Shown here piece after piece: positions 39,978 to 51,926 of a DNA stretch of 64,000 bases. Origin of the DNA: Herbaspirillum sp. GW103 (GTDB lineage Bacteria > Pseudomonadota > Gammaproteobacteria > Burkholderiales > Burkholderiaceae_D); NCBI RefSeq assembly GCF_000261365.1, contig NZ_AJVC01000006.1, positions 682,001 to 746,000 of the forward strand. The letters run 5' to 3'. The number at the start of each line of letters is the position of its first letter. The first letter of the stretch is position 1. A program made the translations under genes and the position numbers. Below the pieces are notes generated by a model. That model had not been told where the DNA came from. It made no database searches and saw only the letters and a list, made by a program, of their open reading frames with translations.

Positions 39978-40484
39978 ATGACCATCAAGATCGGCGACCG
40001 CCTGCCCGAAGGCACCCTGACCGAATTCATCGAGACCGAAACCGAAGGCTGCAGCCTGGGGCCCAATGCCTTCAAGGTGTCGGACCTGGTCAAGGGCAAG
40101 AAGATCGCCCTGTTCGCACTGCCCGGCGCCTTCACCCCGACCTGTTCGGCCAAGCACGTGCCGGGCTACATCGCCCTGGCCGACCAGTTCAAGGCCAAGG
40201 GTGTGGATGAGATCTGGTGCCTCTCGGTCAACGACGCCTTCGTCATGGGCGCCTGGGGCCGCGACCAGAAGGCCACCGGCATCGTGCGCATGTTCGGTGA
40301 CGGCAGCGCCACCTTCACCAAGGCCCTGGGCATGGAATTCGACCTGACCGAACGCAACATGGGGGTACGCTCGCAGCGCTATTCCATGCTGGTCGAAGAC
40401 GGTGTGGTCAAGCAGCTGAACCTGGAAGCACCGGGCAAGTTCGAAGTCTCCAACGCCGAAACCCTGCTGGCCCAGCTGGGCTGA
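39978..40484 (+). CDS. Peroxiredoxin of the Prx5 type
   Basis: 168 residues. The peroxidatic cysteine Cys56 sits in [17 protein letters not shown], and a second cysteine, Cys81, lies in [12 protein letters not shown]; both are usual in bacterial Prx5 proteins that reduce hydroperoxides with glutathione or glutaredoxin. GAGGAAA precedes the ATG. It stands alone between two terminators. Confidence 0.94.
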   Translation: MTIKIGDRLPEGTLTEFIETETEGCSLGPNAFKVSDLVKGKKIALFALPGAFTPTCSAKHVPGYIALADQFKAKGVDEIWCLSVNDAFVMGAWGRDQKATGIVRMFGDGSATFTKALGMEFDLTERNMGVRSQRYSMLVEDGVVKQLNLEAPGKFEVSNAETLLAQLG

Positions 40485-40523
40485 TGCGTCCGGGGAACTC
40501 CCCGGCCAGGCAGTGAGCGCAAG

Positions 40524-40550
40524 ACGGCATGCTGCGGCATGCCGTTTTTC
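40524..40550 (+). terminator. Rho-independent terminator after the peroxiredoxin gene
   Basis: ACGGCATGC (40524-40532) pairs with GCATGCCGT (40537-40545) around TGCG, followed by a run of T to 40549. Confidence 0.88.
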
Positions 40551-40668
40551 CTGGGGGAAAGGTATTCATCGATCTGATTGCTCAATACCCCCGCCGTCGC
40601 CTGTTTTACAGATAGGAACGATTTGCAACAAAGCCGTACCATACGGGGCGGGGCCGGGGCATCTTGGC

Positions 40669-40674
40669 TATAAT
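40669..40674 (+). promoter_or_regulatory. Perfect -10 element (TATAAT) only 6 bp before lpxC
   Basis: TATAAT ends 6 bp before the lpxC ATG, so transcription would start at or beside the initiation codon. No TTGACA-like -35 is at 16-18 bp; that region is a G/C run. No ribosome-binding site precedes the ATG apart from ACCGG. A leaderless lpxC mRNA is a possible reading. Confidence 0.4.
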
Positions 40675-40680
40675 GACCGG

Positions 40681-41616
40681 ATGTTGAAACAGCGCACAAT
40701 CAAGAATCTGGTCAAGACCACGGGCGTGGGCCTGCACTCCGGCACCAAGGTCGAGCTGACCCTGCGGCCGGCGGCAGCCGATACCGGCATCCTGTTTCGC
40801 CGCGTGGATCTGGACCCGGTGGTCGAGCTGCCGATGATCGCCACTGGCGTGGGCGATACCCGCATGGCATCGACCCTGACCAAGGATGGCGCCAAGGTGT
40901 CCACCGTCGAACACCTGCTGTCGGCCTGCGCCGGGCTGGGCATCGACAATCTCATCATCGACCTGACCGCCGAAGAAATCCCCATCATGGATGGTTCGGC
41001 TTCGTCCTTTGTCTTCCTGCTGCAGCAGGCTGGCCTGCAGGAGCAGAACGCGCCCAAGAAATTCATCCGCGTGAAAAAGCCCGTGGAAGTGCGTGAAGGC
41101 AGCGGCGACAAGGAAAAATGGGCGCGTCTTGAACCGTACGACGGTTTCCGCCTGAAGTTCTTCATCGAATTCAATCACCCGGCCGTGGACGGCACCGGGC
41201 AGGTGGCCGAGGTCGATTTCGGCATCGACTCCTACGTCAAGGAAATCGCCCGCGCGCGCACCTTCGGTTTCATGCAGGATGTGGAGACCCTGCGCGGCAT
41301 GGGCCTGGCCCGTGGCGGTTCTTTCGAGAACGCCATCGTCATGGATGAGTACCGCATCCTCAATGCCGACGGCCTGCGCTACGACAACGAGTTCGTGCGC
41401 CACAAGATCCTGGATGCCATTGGCGATCTCTACATCATCGGCCATCCGCTGCTGGCCAGCTACGATGCCCACAAGTCCGGCCACGGCCTGAACAATCTGC
41501 TGTTGCGTGAACTGCTCTCGCAACCGGATGCCTATGAAATCGTCAGTTTCGACCAGCTCGACCAGGCACCGCAGACCTACGTGATGCAGGCCCAGCAGGA
41601 GTGGGCACTGAACTGA
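40681..41616 (+). CDS. lpxC: UDP-3-O-acyl-N-acetylglucosamine deacetylase LpxC
   Basis: 311 residues from ATG 40681, the canonical start [20 protein letters not shown]. Zinc ligands are His78 (STVEHLLSA), His241 and Asp245 ([10 protein letters not shown]), and His268 (HKSGHGLNN) is the catalytic histidine; the numbering is three ahead of E. coli for the last three. It performs the committed step of lipid A synthesis. Its location after ftsZ is conserved in proteobacteria. It ends at a terminator. Confidence 0.97.
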   Translation: MLKQRTIKNLVKTTGVGLHSGTKVELTLRPAAADTGILFRRVDLDPVVELPMIATGVGDTRMASTLTKDGAKVSTVEHLLSACAGLGIDNLIIDLTAEEIPIMDGSASSFVFLLQQAGLQEQNAPKKFIRVKKPVEVREGSGDKEKWARLEPYDGFRLKFFIEFNHPAVDGTGQVAEVDFGIDSYVKEIARARTFGFMQDVETLRGMGLARGGSFENAIVMDEYRILNADGLRYDNEFVRHKILDAIGDLYIIGHPLLASYDAHKSGHGLNNLLLRELLSQPDAYEIVSFDQLDQAPQTYVMQAQQEWALN

Positions 41617-41643
41617 CCGATCCCCGCATCGACCCCATGAACG

Positions 41644-41677
41644 AACGCCCCGGCCTGGACCGGGGCGTTTGGTTTTC
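41644..41677 (+). terminator. Rho-independent terminator after lpxC
   Basis: AACGCCCCGG (41644-41653) with CCGGGGCGTT (41660-41669), loop CCTGGA, followed by a T-rich tail. It lies between convergent genes. Confidence 0.85.
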
Positions 41678-41732
41678 TGGCGATCTGACGAGAGAAATCT
41701 CGTAAATTTTTTATAAGGATTTCGTCAAGCGG

Positions 41733-42287
41733 CTATTTTCCCTCGGGAAATGGCGGATCTTCGCCTGTCTGTTTGGCCAATATGCGCTGGTCGCGGCGGC
41801 GTATCATGGCGTCGATGGCTTCCTTCAAGCCTTGGCTGCGCGGGTCGCGCGCCAGCGTACTGCTGAGTTCGGCAAAGGAGGAGAGGGCGTTTTCGGTCAG
41901 TTCCAGCACCCGTTTGGGCGCTGGGGGAGGGGCCGTCCGGCCAACTTGCACTTTGATTCGGATTGAATTAACCTGCCATCCGTCCTTCAGCAGGCGGTCC
42001 TGCAGCTTCGGGGTTTGCTGCTTCAACCGTGCCGCCAGCGCTGCATTGGGCGCGCTCATGACCAGCACGCCAGCTTCAAACTGCAAGATCTGACACGCGG
42101 CAAACATCGCCGGCAAGCTCGCGGCGACCGACTGCTGCAGCGTGCCCATGCGAGCCAGGGCGGGCAAGAGCGCCGCCATCGTCGAATTCGACCGCAAGAA
42201 ATCCGCGGCTCCCTTCGTGCTCTTCGCCATGCGTTGGGCGCTCGTGGGAGCGGGCCGATAAGGGGTAAACGTAGATGGGACCTTCAT
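41733..42287 (-). CDS. DciA-like protein (DUF721), probable helicase-loading factor
   Basis: 184 residues. The N-terminal part (AADFLRSNSTMAALLPALARMGTLQQSVAASLPAMFAACQILQFEAGVLVMSAPNAALAARLKQQTPKLQDRL) follows the DUF721/DciA pattern, which has a KH-like fold; the C-terminal ~80 residues are charged and less conserved. DciA loads the replicative helicase in bacteria that lack DnaC/DnaI. Assignment is by pattern and by its usual position beside lpxC and secA in betaproteobacteria. It diverges from the M23 peptidase gene with only 53 bp between starts. Confidence 0.75.
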   Translation of the reverse strand: MKVPSTFTPYRPAPTSAQRMAKSTKGAADFLRSNSTMAALLPALARMGTLQQSVAASLPAMFAACQILQFEAGVLVMSAPNAALAARLKQQTPKLQDRLLKDGWQVNSIRIKVQVGRTAPPPAPKRVLELTENALSSFAELSSTLARDPRSQGLKEAIDAMIRRRDQRILAKQTGEDPPFPEGK

Positions 42288-42340
42288 CTTTAAACCTTAT
42301 CACATCCGGTGTCTGACCGGCCGGAGACCAAGGAGCAAAG

Positions 42341-43318
42341 ATGCAAATTATCCTGCTGCACCCCCGCTTTACCAAAGCCCGGTCCGTCACCCTCGGGACC
42401 CGGCACCTGCTGCTGATGATGTTGCTGCTGGTGGTGCTGATCGCCGCTTCCTCGCTGGGGATCACCTACTTCCTGATCAACAAGGCCACCGATCCGGATG
42501 CCGCGCCCATGCTGCACAAGCTGGCCGTCTCGATGAGCCAGGAAGAAGATGGCCGCAACGAGAAATTCCTCAAGGAAAACCTCGCCATGATGGCCGTGAA
42601 GGTCGGCGAGATGCAGGCCCAGATGATGCGTCTGGATGCCCTGGGCGAGCGGGTGCAGGGCCTGGCCGGCATCCGCCCCGAGGAATTCAACTTCAAGGAG
42701 TCACCCGGTCGCGGCGGCGCCGAAGTCTCCAGCCTGGCCGGACCCGGCCGCGACGTCGGCATGGACGAGCTGCGCCGCATGCTCGACACCCTGGCCGTGG
42801 ACGCCGGTCACCGCACCGACTACCTCAACGCCGTCGAATCCACCCTGATGGGCGACAAGATCAAGTCGCGCCTGTTGCCGACCAATCAACCGGTCAACGT
42901 GGCCTACAACTCGTCGAGCTTCGGCTGGCGCCTGGACCCCTTCACCGGCCACAACGCCTTCCACGAGGGCCTGGACTTCCCGGCACCGGTGGGCACCCCC
43001 ATCGTGGCCGCCGCCGCCGGGGTGGTGATCGCCTCCGAATATCATTACCAGTTTGGCAACATGCTGGAAATCGACCACGGCAACAACATCATCACCCGCT
43101 ACGCCCACGCCTCGCGGCTGTACGTGAAGGTGGGCGACATCGTCAAGCGCGGTCAGCGCGTGGCCGATGTGGGCTCGACCGGACGTTCGACCGGGGCGCA
43201 CCTGCATTTCGAGGTACGTATCCGGGGCGTGGCCCAGGATCCGCGCAAGTTCCTGGCCTTGGGCGCCACCGGCGGCAACCAGCCCAAGCAGTTGCCGGTC
43301 TTCGTGGCGGGGCGCTAG
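42341..43318 (+). CDS. M23 family metallopeptidase, membrane-anchored
   Basis: 325 residues with AAGGAG upstream. A membrane anchor (LLLMMLLLVVLIAASSLGITYFLI) is followed by a coiled-coil-prone periplasmic segment and a LytM/M23 domain. Zinc ligands His208 and Asp212 (FHEGLDF) and His289 with His287 (HLHF) are present, so it should be an active peptidoglycan endopeptidase or at least metal-binding, unlike EnvC-type activators. Position before secA is common in this group of bacteria. Confidence 0.92.
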   Translation: MQIILLHPRFTKARSVTLGTRHLLLMMLLLVVLIAASSLGITYFLINKATDPDAAPMLHKLAVSMSQEEDGRNEKFLKENLAMMAVKVGEMQAQMMRLDALGERVQGLAGIRPEEFNFKESPGRGGAEVSSLAGPGRDVGMDELRRMLDTLAVDAGHRTDYLNAVESTLMGDKIKSRLLPTNQPVNVAYNSSSFGWRLDPFTGHNAFHEGLDFPAPVGTPIVAAAAGVVIASEYHYQFGNMLEIDHGNNIITRYAHASRLYVKVGDIVKRGQRVADVGSTGRSTGAHLHFEVRIRGVAQDPRKFLALGATGGNQPKQLPVFVAGR

Positions 43319-43617
43319 GCCGGACGGGTGTTTCCGGCCAGGCGAGCCGTCTGCAGGCCGCATTCCCGGCAAATTGCTGCATGCCGGGCAAGCGCAATAT
43401 GGCGATTTCTGCCAAATTGCGTCCCCCCATTGAAACCTTGCAAACACGCCCGATCTAAAGCGAATGCTGCGCGTGGCCGCCCCGGCGAGCCAATGCCTTC
43501 GGCCTGCGTGCTAGAATCCATGGTTTATTTTCGGGCGTTATCGGCTGGAATCCCGCGAGCCGGGAGCCCAACGTCATTCTGCCGGATCGTTCATCGGCGC
43601 TTTTATAGAATCCAAGC
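43319..43617 (+). promoter_or_regulatory. 299-bp secA leader region
   Basis: No gene seen. TAGAATCCA occurs twice, at 43512-43520 and 43606-43614; each resembles a -10 element, the second lying just before the secA ATG. I cannot assign -35 boxes or identify a regulatory leader peptide. Confidence 0.35.
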
Positions 43618-46374
<2,757 letters not shown>

Positions 46375-46417
46375 ACCAGAGTCCCCGGTTCGGCCGCAAA
46401 CTGGCCAGATGTGAAGA

Positions 46418-46451
46418 GGCTGTCCACCCAAGCGGGTGGGCGGCCTTTTTT
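46418..46451 (+). terminator. Rho-independent terminator after secA
   Basis: A 12-bp stem (46418-46429 with 46434-46445, two G-T pairs) with loop AAGC is followed by six T. Confidence 0.88.
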
Positions 46452-46546
46452 ACATCCTGCAGGTGAAGGCTTCTGCAAAATTGCCCCGGCTCCCCTTATG
46501 ATGAGCGCTCCGGCAGCCAACGCCTGCCGCCCAGGAGAACAAGAAG

Positions 46547-47353
46547 ATGTCCCTCGCCAAGATGTTTCGTGCGTCCCGTTCCGGCTTCACCGCCACCGCT
46601 ATCGCCGTCCTGCTGGCCGGCTGCGCTTCCTCGCCGCTACCGCAATGGCGCGACAGCGATAACCCGGGCTACGCGCCCATCACTCCCTCCATCCCGGTGA
46701 CCAATACCGGCGTGCCCGCCGTGGCCATCAGCACGGCTGCGCCCACGCGTGCGGCACTGGTGGAAGCGGCCAAGGCCGAGTGGGATTTCTTCGGCAACCA
46801 GCAGATCGATATGCGCCATGAGCCCTTCAGCGCCCCGCGCCTGGGCTTGCTGGAAGACGAGGGCGAGGCCGTGCAGCGGGTGGCCGAATACTGGCACGCG
46901 GTCGGCAAGAACCTGACCGGTGCGGACTGCCAGCAAGCCTGGTCGGCCGCCTTCATTTCCTGGCTGATGGTGAGCACCAATGTGCCGCCGCAGGATTTTG
47001 CGCCCAGCGAAACCCATTTCAATTACCTGAGCTTCCTCAAGGACCGCCAGTCGCGCCCCTCGCCGCAATTCGTGTTGCGCCCCCCCGAGAGCGAGCCAAT
47101 TGCTCCTGGTGACCTGCTCTGCGCCCCGCGCGGCAACAACAACATCACCTCCATTGACGAGATCCGCCCCGGCCTGGCGGGCCACTGCGATATGGTGGTG
47201 GAGGTGCATGCCGATGATGGTTGGGCCGGGGTGATCGGCGGCAATGTCTTCAATTCGGTGTCCGAATCCCTGATCCCGGTGGATGAGCAGGGCCGCGCCC
47301 AGCCGATTGCGGCGCGTCCCTGGCTGGTGGTGGTCAAGAATCTGCTGCCCTGA
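46547..47353 (+). CDS. DUF2272 domain lipoprotein
   Basis: 268 residues. The signal peptide ends in AVLLAGC, a lipobox. The mature part carries EWDFFGNQQIDMRHEPF, a Cys-containing CQQAWSAAFISWLMVS that resembles the nucleophile helix of CHAP/NlpC-type cysteine peptidases, and a later His (GLAGHCDMVVEVH). DUF2272 proteins are of unknown function; a cell-wall role is inferred from the fold resemblance. AGGAGAAC lies before the ATG. The SGNH gene starts 13 bp downstream, so the two are likely co-transcribed. Confidence 0.82.
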   Translation: MSLAKMFRASRSGFTATAIAVLLAGCASSPLPQWRDSDNPGYAPITPSIPVTNTGVPAVAISTAAPTRAALVEAAKAEWDFFGNQQIDMRHEPFSAPRLGLLEDEGEAVQRVAEYWHAVGKNLTGADCQQAWSAAFISWLMVSTNVPPQDFAPSETHFNYLSFLKDRQSRPSPQFVLRPPESEPIAPGDLLCAPRGNNNITSIDEIRPGLAGHCDMVVEVHADDGWAGVIGGNVFNSVSESLIPVDEQGRAQPIAARPWLVVVKNLLP

Positions 47354-47366
47354 TGCGCAGGCTGCC

Positions 47367-48119
47367 ATGCTGATACTGGCCAAGCTGCTGTTGGGGCCGC
47401 TGTTGCTGGCGCAGGCCAGACGCCTGCGCAAGACCGCGCTGCGGCTGCCGGAAGCGGCCGGTCCGCGCAGCGGCGTGGAGTTCGCCCCCCTGCGCGGGAC
47501 GCTGGTGGCTGAACCTTTGCGCGTGCTGGTGGTGGGCGACTCTTCCGCAGCGGGCGTCGGCGTCGAGCATCAGGAGCATGCCCTGGCTCAGCCGCTGGCA
47601 CGCCAGCTGGCCGTACGCACCGGCCATCCGGTGGCCTGGCAGTTGGTGGCGCAGAGCGGTGTCAATTCGCTGGAAGCGCTGGATCTGCTGGGACGCCACG
47701 AGATCGGCCCGGCCACCGTGCTGGTGGTGGCGCTGGGAGTGAACGATGTCACCTCGCAGATGAGTCCGCAGCGCTACGTGGCCAACCTGCGCCTGCTGTG
47801 CGAGCGTCTGATGGCGCAGGCCGGGGTGGAGCACATCGTCTTTTCGGGCTTGCCGCCCATGCACCTGTTGCCGGTGGCGCCGCAGCCGCTGCGCTGGTAC
47901 CTGGGCCGCTATGCGCGCAAGCTGGACCGGGCGCTGCGCGACTGGATCGGCGCCGACGCCGCGCTGCGCTACTGCTCGCTGCAATGGGCGCTGCCGCATG
48001 AGATGGCCATCGACCGCTTCCACCCTGGCCATGGCCAATATGCAGAATGGGCCAGGATGAGCGCCGAGATCATCGAAAGCGAGTTCCTGCGTCATCAGCC
48101 GGTGACGGAAAGTGTTTAA
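47367..48119 (+). CDS. SGNH/GDSL hydrolase
   Basis: 250 residues from ATG 47367; an earlier in-frame start would lie inside the lipoprotein gene. A hydrophobic N-terminus suggests membrane association or export. The catalytic blocks are VVVGDSSAAGVGV (block I Ser), VALGVNDVTSQMSP (block III Asn) and DRFHPGHGQY (block V Asp-His). It is an esterase or deacetylase of unknown substrate. Adjacent to the DUF2272 lipoprotein, it may act on envelope polymers; this is inference only. Confidence 0.88.
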   Translation: MLILAKLLLGPLLLAQARRLRKTALRLPEAAGPRSGVEFAPLRGTLVAEPLRVLVVGDSSAAGVGVEHQEHALAQPLARQLAVRTGHPVAWQLVAQSGVNSLEALDLLGRHEIGPATVLVVALGVNDVTSQMSPQRYVANLRLLCERLMAQAGVEHIVFSGLPPMHLLPVAPQPLRWYLGRYARKLDRALRDWIGADAALRYCSLQWALPHEMAIDRFHPGHGQYAEWARMSAEIIESEFLRHQPVTESV

Positions 48120-48154
48120 AATACGCGTTCCGATTTTTACGCTGAAAGCTCGCC

Positions 48155-49390
48155 ATGGCCGTCAATTCCCCGATTCCCGTTCCTTCCGACCTGAAAGCCG
48201 TTGCCGGCATCGAACTCGGCCATGCCGAAGCGGGCGTGCGCAAGGCCAATCGCAAGGACGTGCTGGTCATGAAGCTGGCCGAGACGGCTACCGTGGCGGG
48301 CGTCTTCACCAAGAACCGCTTCTGCGCCGCCCCGGTGCAGATTTGCCAGGCCAACCTGGCGCAGCTGAGCGCCGGCAAGCCCATCCGCGCCCTGGTGATC
48401 AACACCGGCAACGCCAACGCCGGCACCGGTGAAGAAGGCCTGCAGCGCGCCAAGTCGGTCTGCGCCGCGCTGGCCCGGGAGATGGGTGTGGAGCCGCAGC
48501 AGATCCTGCCGTTCTCCACCGGCGTGATCCTGGAGCCGCTACCGGCCGACCGCATCATCGCGGGCCTGCCGCAAGCCATAGCCAACCTCAAGGCCGACAA
48601 CTGGTTCAACGCGGCCGAGTCCATCATGACCACCGACACCCAGCCCAAGGCCGCTTCGCGTACGCTCACCATCGGCGGCAAGCAGGTGGTGATGACCGGC
48701 ATCAGCAAGGGCGCTGGCATGATCAAGCCCAACATGGCCACCATGCTGGGTTTCCTGGCCTTCGACGCCAAGCTGCCGCAGGCGCTGCTGAACCAGCTGG
48801 TCAAGGACGCCGCTGACCATTCCTTCAACTGCATCACCATCGATGGCGATACCTCGACCAACGATTCCTTCATCCTGATGGCCACTGGTGCAGGCGAGCT
48901 GGAGATCACCAGCGCCGACAGCGAGGAATACAAGCAACTGGCCGCAGCCGTCACCGACCTGTCGCAGCATCTGGCGCACCAGATCGTGCGCGATGGCGAA
49001 GGCGCGACCAAGTTCATCGAAGTGGCCGTGGAAGACGGCAAGAGCATCGAGGAATGCCGCCAGATCGCCTATTCCATCGGCCATTCGCCGCTGGTCAAGA
49101 CTGCCTTCTTCGCCTCCGACCCGAACCTGGGCCGCATCCTGGCCGCCATCGGCTATGCCGGTATCGATGATCTGGATGTGTCGAAGATCAACCTGTGGCT
49201 GGACGACGTGTGGGTCGCCAAGGATGGTGGCCGCAACCCGGATTACCGCGAAGAAGACGGCCAGCGCGTCATGAAGAAGGCCGAGATCGTGGTGCGCGTG
49301 AAGCTGGCGCGCGGCACCGCCAAGGCCTCCATCTGGACCTGCGACCTGTCGCATGACTACGTGTCGATCAACGCCGACTATCGTTCCTGA
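48155..49390 (+). CDS. argJ: Bifunctional ornithine acetyltransferase/N-acetylglutamate synthase ArgJ
   Basis: 411 residues. The self-cleavage site [10 protein letters not shown] places the catalytic Thr at residue 196, so the precursor splits into alpha and beta chains. [14 protein letters not shown] and [17 protein letters not shown] are further family signatures. It recycles the acetyl group from acetylornithine to glutamate in arginine synthesis. The following ATPase gene starts 8 bp after the stop. Confidence 0.97.
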   Translation: MAVNSPIPVPSDLKAVAGIELGHAEAGVRKANRKDVLVMKLAETATVAGVFTKNRFCAAPVQICQANLAQLSAGKPIRALVINTGNANAGTGEEGLQRAKSVCAALAREMGVEPQQILPFSTGVILEPLPADRIIAGLPQAIANLKADNWFNAAESIMTTDTQPKAASRTLTIGGKQVVMTGISKGAGMIKPNMATMLGFLAFDAKLPQALLNQLVKDAADHSFNCITIDGDTSTNDSFILMATGAGELEITSADSEEYKQLAAAVTDLSQHLAHQIVRDGEGATKFIEVAVEDGKSIEECRQIAYSIGHSPLVKTAFFASDPNLGRILAAIGYAGIDDLDVSKINLWLDDVWVAKDGGRNPDYREEDGQRVMKKAEIVVRVKLARGTAKASIWTCDLSHDYVSINADYRS

Positions 49391-49398
49391 GCATCGCC

Positions 49399-50274
49399 AT
49401 GACCCAGCTAGATCAATTCCTGCAGCGTGCCGAAGCCTTGCTGGCGCGCGTCGAAGCCATCCTGCCCAACGCCGCCGCCCGTGAACCGGACTGGAACGCC
49501 GCCGTCGCCTTCCGCTGGCGCGGCGCCACCGCGCAGCGTGCCGGTTACCTGCAGGCGGTGGGCCACATCTCCAGGATCGGCCTGTCGGACCTGCACAATA
49601 TCGGTCCGCAAAAGGAACAGATTGACCAGAACACCCGCCAGTTCGTCGAAGGCCGCCCGGCCAACAACGTACTGCTGACCGGTGCGCGCGGTACCGGCAA
49701 GTCCTCGCTCATCAAGGCTTGCCTGAACCAGTACGCCGACCGTGGCCTGCGCCTGATCGAGGTGGACAAGGATGACCTGCACGACCTGCAGGACATCGTC
49801 GAGCTGGTGGCCTCGCGCCCGGAGCGCTTCATCGTCTTTTGCGACGATCTTTCCTTCGAGGAAGGCGAGGGTGGTTACAAGGCCCTGAAGGTGGCGCTGG
49901 ACGGCAGCATCGCCGCACAGTCGGACAACGTGCTGATCTACGCCACCTCCAACCGTCGCCACCTGATGCCGGAGCGCCTCTCCGACAACAGCACCTATAC
50001 CCACACCGAGGACGGCGACCTGCATCCCGGCGAGACGGTGGAAGAAAAGATTTCGCTCTCCGAGCGCTTTGGCCTGTGGGTGACCTTCTACCCCTTCAAG
50101 CAGGATGATTTCCTGGACATCGTGGCGCACTGGCTGCGCCACTTCGGTTGCAACGACGCCCAGATCGCCGACGCCCGCGCCGATGCCCTGCGCTGGGCCC
50201 TGCAACGCAGCTCGCGCTCGGGCCGCGTGGCCTGGCAGTTTGCGCGCGACTACGCGGGCAAGGCGCAAGGCTGA
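49399..50274 (+). CDS. DUF815 AAA-type ATPase
   Basis: 291 residues. Walker A GARGTGKSS (95-103), Walker B-like RFIVFCDDLSF and a sensor-1-like ATSNRRHLMPERLSDN are clear, with a conserved basic C-terminal helix (RSSRSGRVAWQFARDY). DUF815 proteins are widespread predicted ATPases with no settled role. The gene is translationally coupled to the Nudix gene (TGATG), and follows argJ closely. Confidence 0.88.
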   Translation: MTQLDQFLQRAEALLARVEAILPNAAAREPDWNAAVAFRWRGATAQRAGYLQAVGHISRIGLSDLHNIGPQKEQIDQNTRQFVEGRPANNVLLTGARGTGKSSLIKACLNQYADRGLRLIEVDKDDLHDLQDIVELVASRPERFIVFCDDLSFEEGEGGYKALKVALDGSIAAQSDNVLIYATSNRRHLMPERLSDNSTYTHTEDGDLHPGETVEEKISLSERFGLWVTFYPFKQDDFLDIVAHWLRHFGCNDAQIADARADALRWALQRSSRSGRVAWQFARDYAGKAQG

Positions 50275-50690
50275 TGGCGGCGACGCCATCCAGGCCCATC
50301 GACGTGGCCGTGGGCATCCTGATGCAGCCCAACGGCGACGTGCTGCTGGGCCAGCGTCCGGAAGGCAAGCCCTATGCAGGCTACTGGGAATTCCCCGGTG
50401 GCAAGGTGGAGCAGGGGGAAAGCATCTTCGCGGCCTTGCAGCGCGAGTTCAAGGAAGAACTGGGTATCGAGGTGCTCGATGGCGAACCCTGGTGCGGCGT
50501 CGAGCATGTCTATCCGCATGCCCATGTGCGTCTGCATTTCTACATCAGCCGCCAGTGGCGCGGCCAGCCGCAGAGCCTGGAAGGCCAGGCCTTTGCCTGG
50601 CAGGGCGGTGTGGACGTGGAGCCACTGCTGCCGGCCACCATCCCGCTGATCCAGTGGCTGGATCAGCTCAGGTACGGCGACAAAGGCTGA
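50274..50690 (+). CDS. mutT: Nudix hydrolase, MutT-like
   Basis: 138 residues from ATG 50274, which overlaps the ATPase stop. The Nudix box GGKVEQGESIFAALQREFKEELGI has every consensus residue, and the N-terminal VAVGILMQPNGDVLLGQRPEGKPYAGYWEFPGG matches MutT, which removes 8-oxo-dGTP from the nucleotide pool. Neighbouring yacG, zapD and coaE match the mutT-yacG-zapD-coaE neighbourhood of E. coli, supporting the assignment. Confidence 0.88.
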   Translation: MAATPSRPIDVAVGILMQPNGDVLLGQRPEGKPYAGYWEFPGGKVEQGESIFAALQREFKEELGIEVLDGEPWCGVEHVYPHAHVRLHFYISRQWRGQPQSLEGQAFAWQGGVDVEPLLPATIPLIQWLDQLRYGDKG

Positions 50691-50717
50691 AAATAGGCGG
50701 GTTTGAGGCGATATGAA

Positions 50718-50747
50718 GGAAAAAGCCCGTGATCACTGCACGGGCTT
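50718..50747 (-). terminator. Terminator of the coaE/zapD/yacG side, with the yacG stop codon in its loop
   Basis: AAGCCCGTG (50723-50731) pairs with CACGGGCTT (50739-50747). On the minus strand the stem is followed by T residues. The loop holds the TGA of yacG (50733-50735), so the last yacG codons form the stem. Confidence 0.75.
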
Positions 50748-50918
50748 GTCGCCTTCGTCTTCCAGGGGCAGGTTCACTGCGGGGATGGTGTACTTTTCTT
50801 CCGCCCAGGCACCCAGGTCGATCTGCTTGCAGCGTTCGGAACAGAAGGGGCGGTACTTGTTCTTCTCGTTCCATTCCACTTTGGTGCCACAGGTCGGGCA
50901 GTCTACGATCGTTGCCAT
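50733..50918 (-). CDS. yacG: DNA gyrase inhibitor / zinc-binding protein YacG
   Basis: 61 residues. Four cysteines in the pattern C-x2-C-x15-C-x3-C ([12 protein letters not shown] ... [21 protein letters not shown]) bind one zinc. YacG is a small protein reported to bind GyrB and inhibit gyrase in E. coli. It follows zapD on the same strand after 36 bp and ends inside a terminator stem. Confidence 0.95.
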   Translation of the reverse strand: MATIVDCPTCGTKVEWNEKNKYRPFCSERCKQIDLGAWAEEKYTIPAVNLPLEDEGDKPVQ

Positions 50919-50954
50919 ACGTTTTACTTCACTTCATTTCATTCAGATTACAGG

Positions 50955-51710
50955 TCAAAAGCCGCACAGCGCCAGCTCGAAGGGCACTTCGCCATCGAAG
51001 GCACGCGGCTTTTCGTCGCCATCCTGCTGGGTGAAGCGCACCCACAGCATGTATTTGTTGGCCGAGATCTCGGGAATTGCGCCGAGTTCGATGTCGAGCG
51101 ACAGGCGTAGCATCTGGTAGACCTTCCCTTGTAGCATCTGCTGGTAACTGCCGCCTTCGGCGTTGATCTTGACGGCATGTCCTGATTCGCGCAGCAGCCG
51201 CATGACGATGCCGATGGCATCGAACAGCGGGATCAGCGGGGCGAACCAGTTGGAGATGTCCTGGAAACGGCGGTCGAAGGGATGCTGTTGCCAGGCGTAA
51301 TAGGCCGGCAGGTCGAATTCGCAGGCCCCGCCCGGGATGATGGTGCGTCCGCGGATGCTCATCAACCATTCATTGTCGCGGATGTTCTGCCCGGTCTTGC
51401 CCTGGGCGGCTGCGAGGGCGCTGCTGGCCTGGTCGACTTCGGCCAGGATGGCGCTGAGCATCTCGGGCTCGACATTGGGGTTGGACTGGTAGGCCAGCAG
51501 GATCTGCTTCTGCCGTTCCAGCTCTTGCAGCAGGTCGGACTTGAGGTCGGCGCGTCCGGCGACCTCCAGCATTTCGAAAATGGTGGCAAGGGCGATGTGA
51601 TGCTGATGCGGGCTTTCCTGGTGCAGGAAGAAGACGAATTTCTCGTAGAGGTCTTCCAGTCGCAACAGCGTGCGAATACGCTCGTTGAAAGGGTATTCGT
51701 AGACGATCAA
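50955..51710 (-). CDS. zapD: Cell division protein ZapD
   Basis: 251 residues from a TTG at 51710: the ATG five bases upstream is out of frame and ends at once, while AAGGGA sits 8 nt before the TTG and the protein starts in the family manner, [18 protein letters not shown]. ZapD binds the FtsZ C-terminal peptide and bundles filaments. It follows coaE after 216 bp and precedes yacG, the same neighbourhood as in E. coli. Confidence 0.95.
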   Translation of the reverse strand: MIVYEYPFNERIRTLLRLEDLYEKFVFFLHQESPHQHHIALATIFEMLEVAGRADLKSDLLQELERQKQILLAYQSNPNVEPEMLSAILAEVDQASSALAAAQGKTGQNIRDNEWLMSIRGRTIIPGGACEFDLPAYYAWQQHPFDRRFQDISNWFAPLIPLFDAIGIVMRLLRESGHAVKINAEGGSYQQMLQGKVYQMLRLSLDIELGAIPEISANKYMLWVRFTQQDGDEKPRAFDGEVPFELALCGF

Positions 51711-51926
51711 AGCATGATCCCTTTATTGGTTGAACCGGACTTGTTAGGCCGCTGACAGGCCGCGTGGGTGCAATAACCTCGTCAACATGTGCAATGTCTG
51801 TGATTCTGACCCATGCAGAAGAAAATTACAAATGCAGTCGGCATCAAATGAAGCTGCTTTGCCGGTTCGCCTTTGCCCGGCTGCCCGTGTGCATTGCCGC
51901 CTCATCAGGGGATGCCTGCCCGTGCT

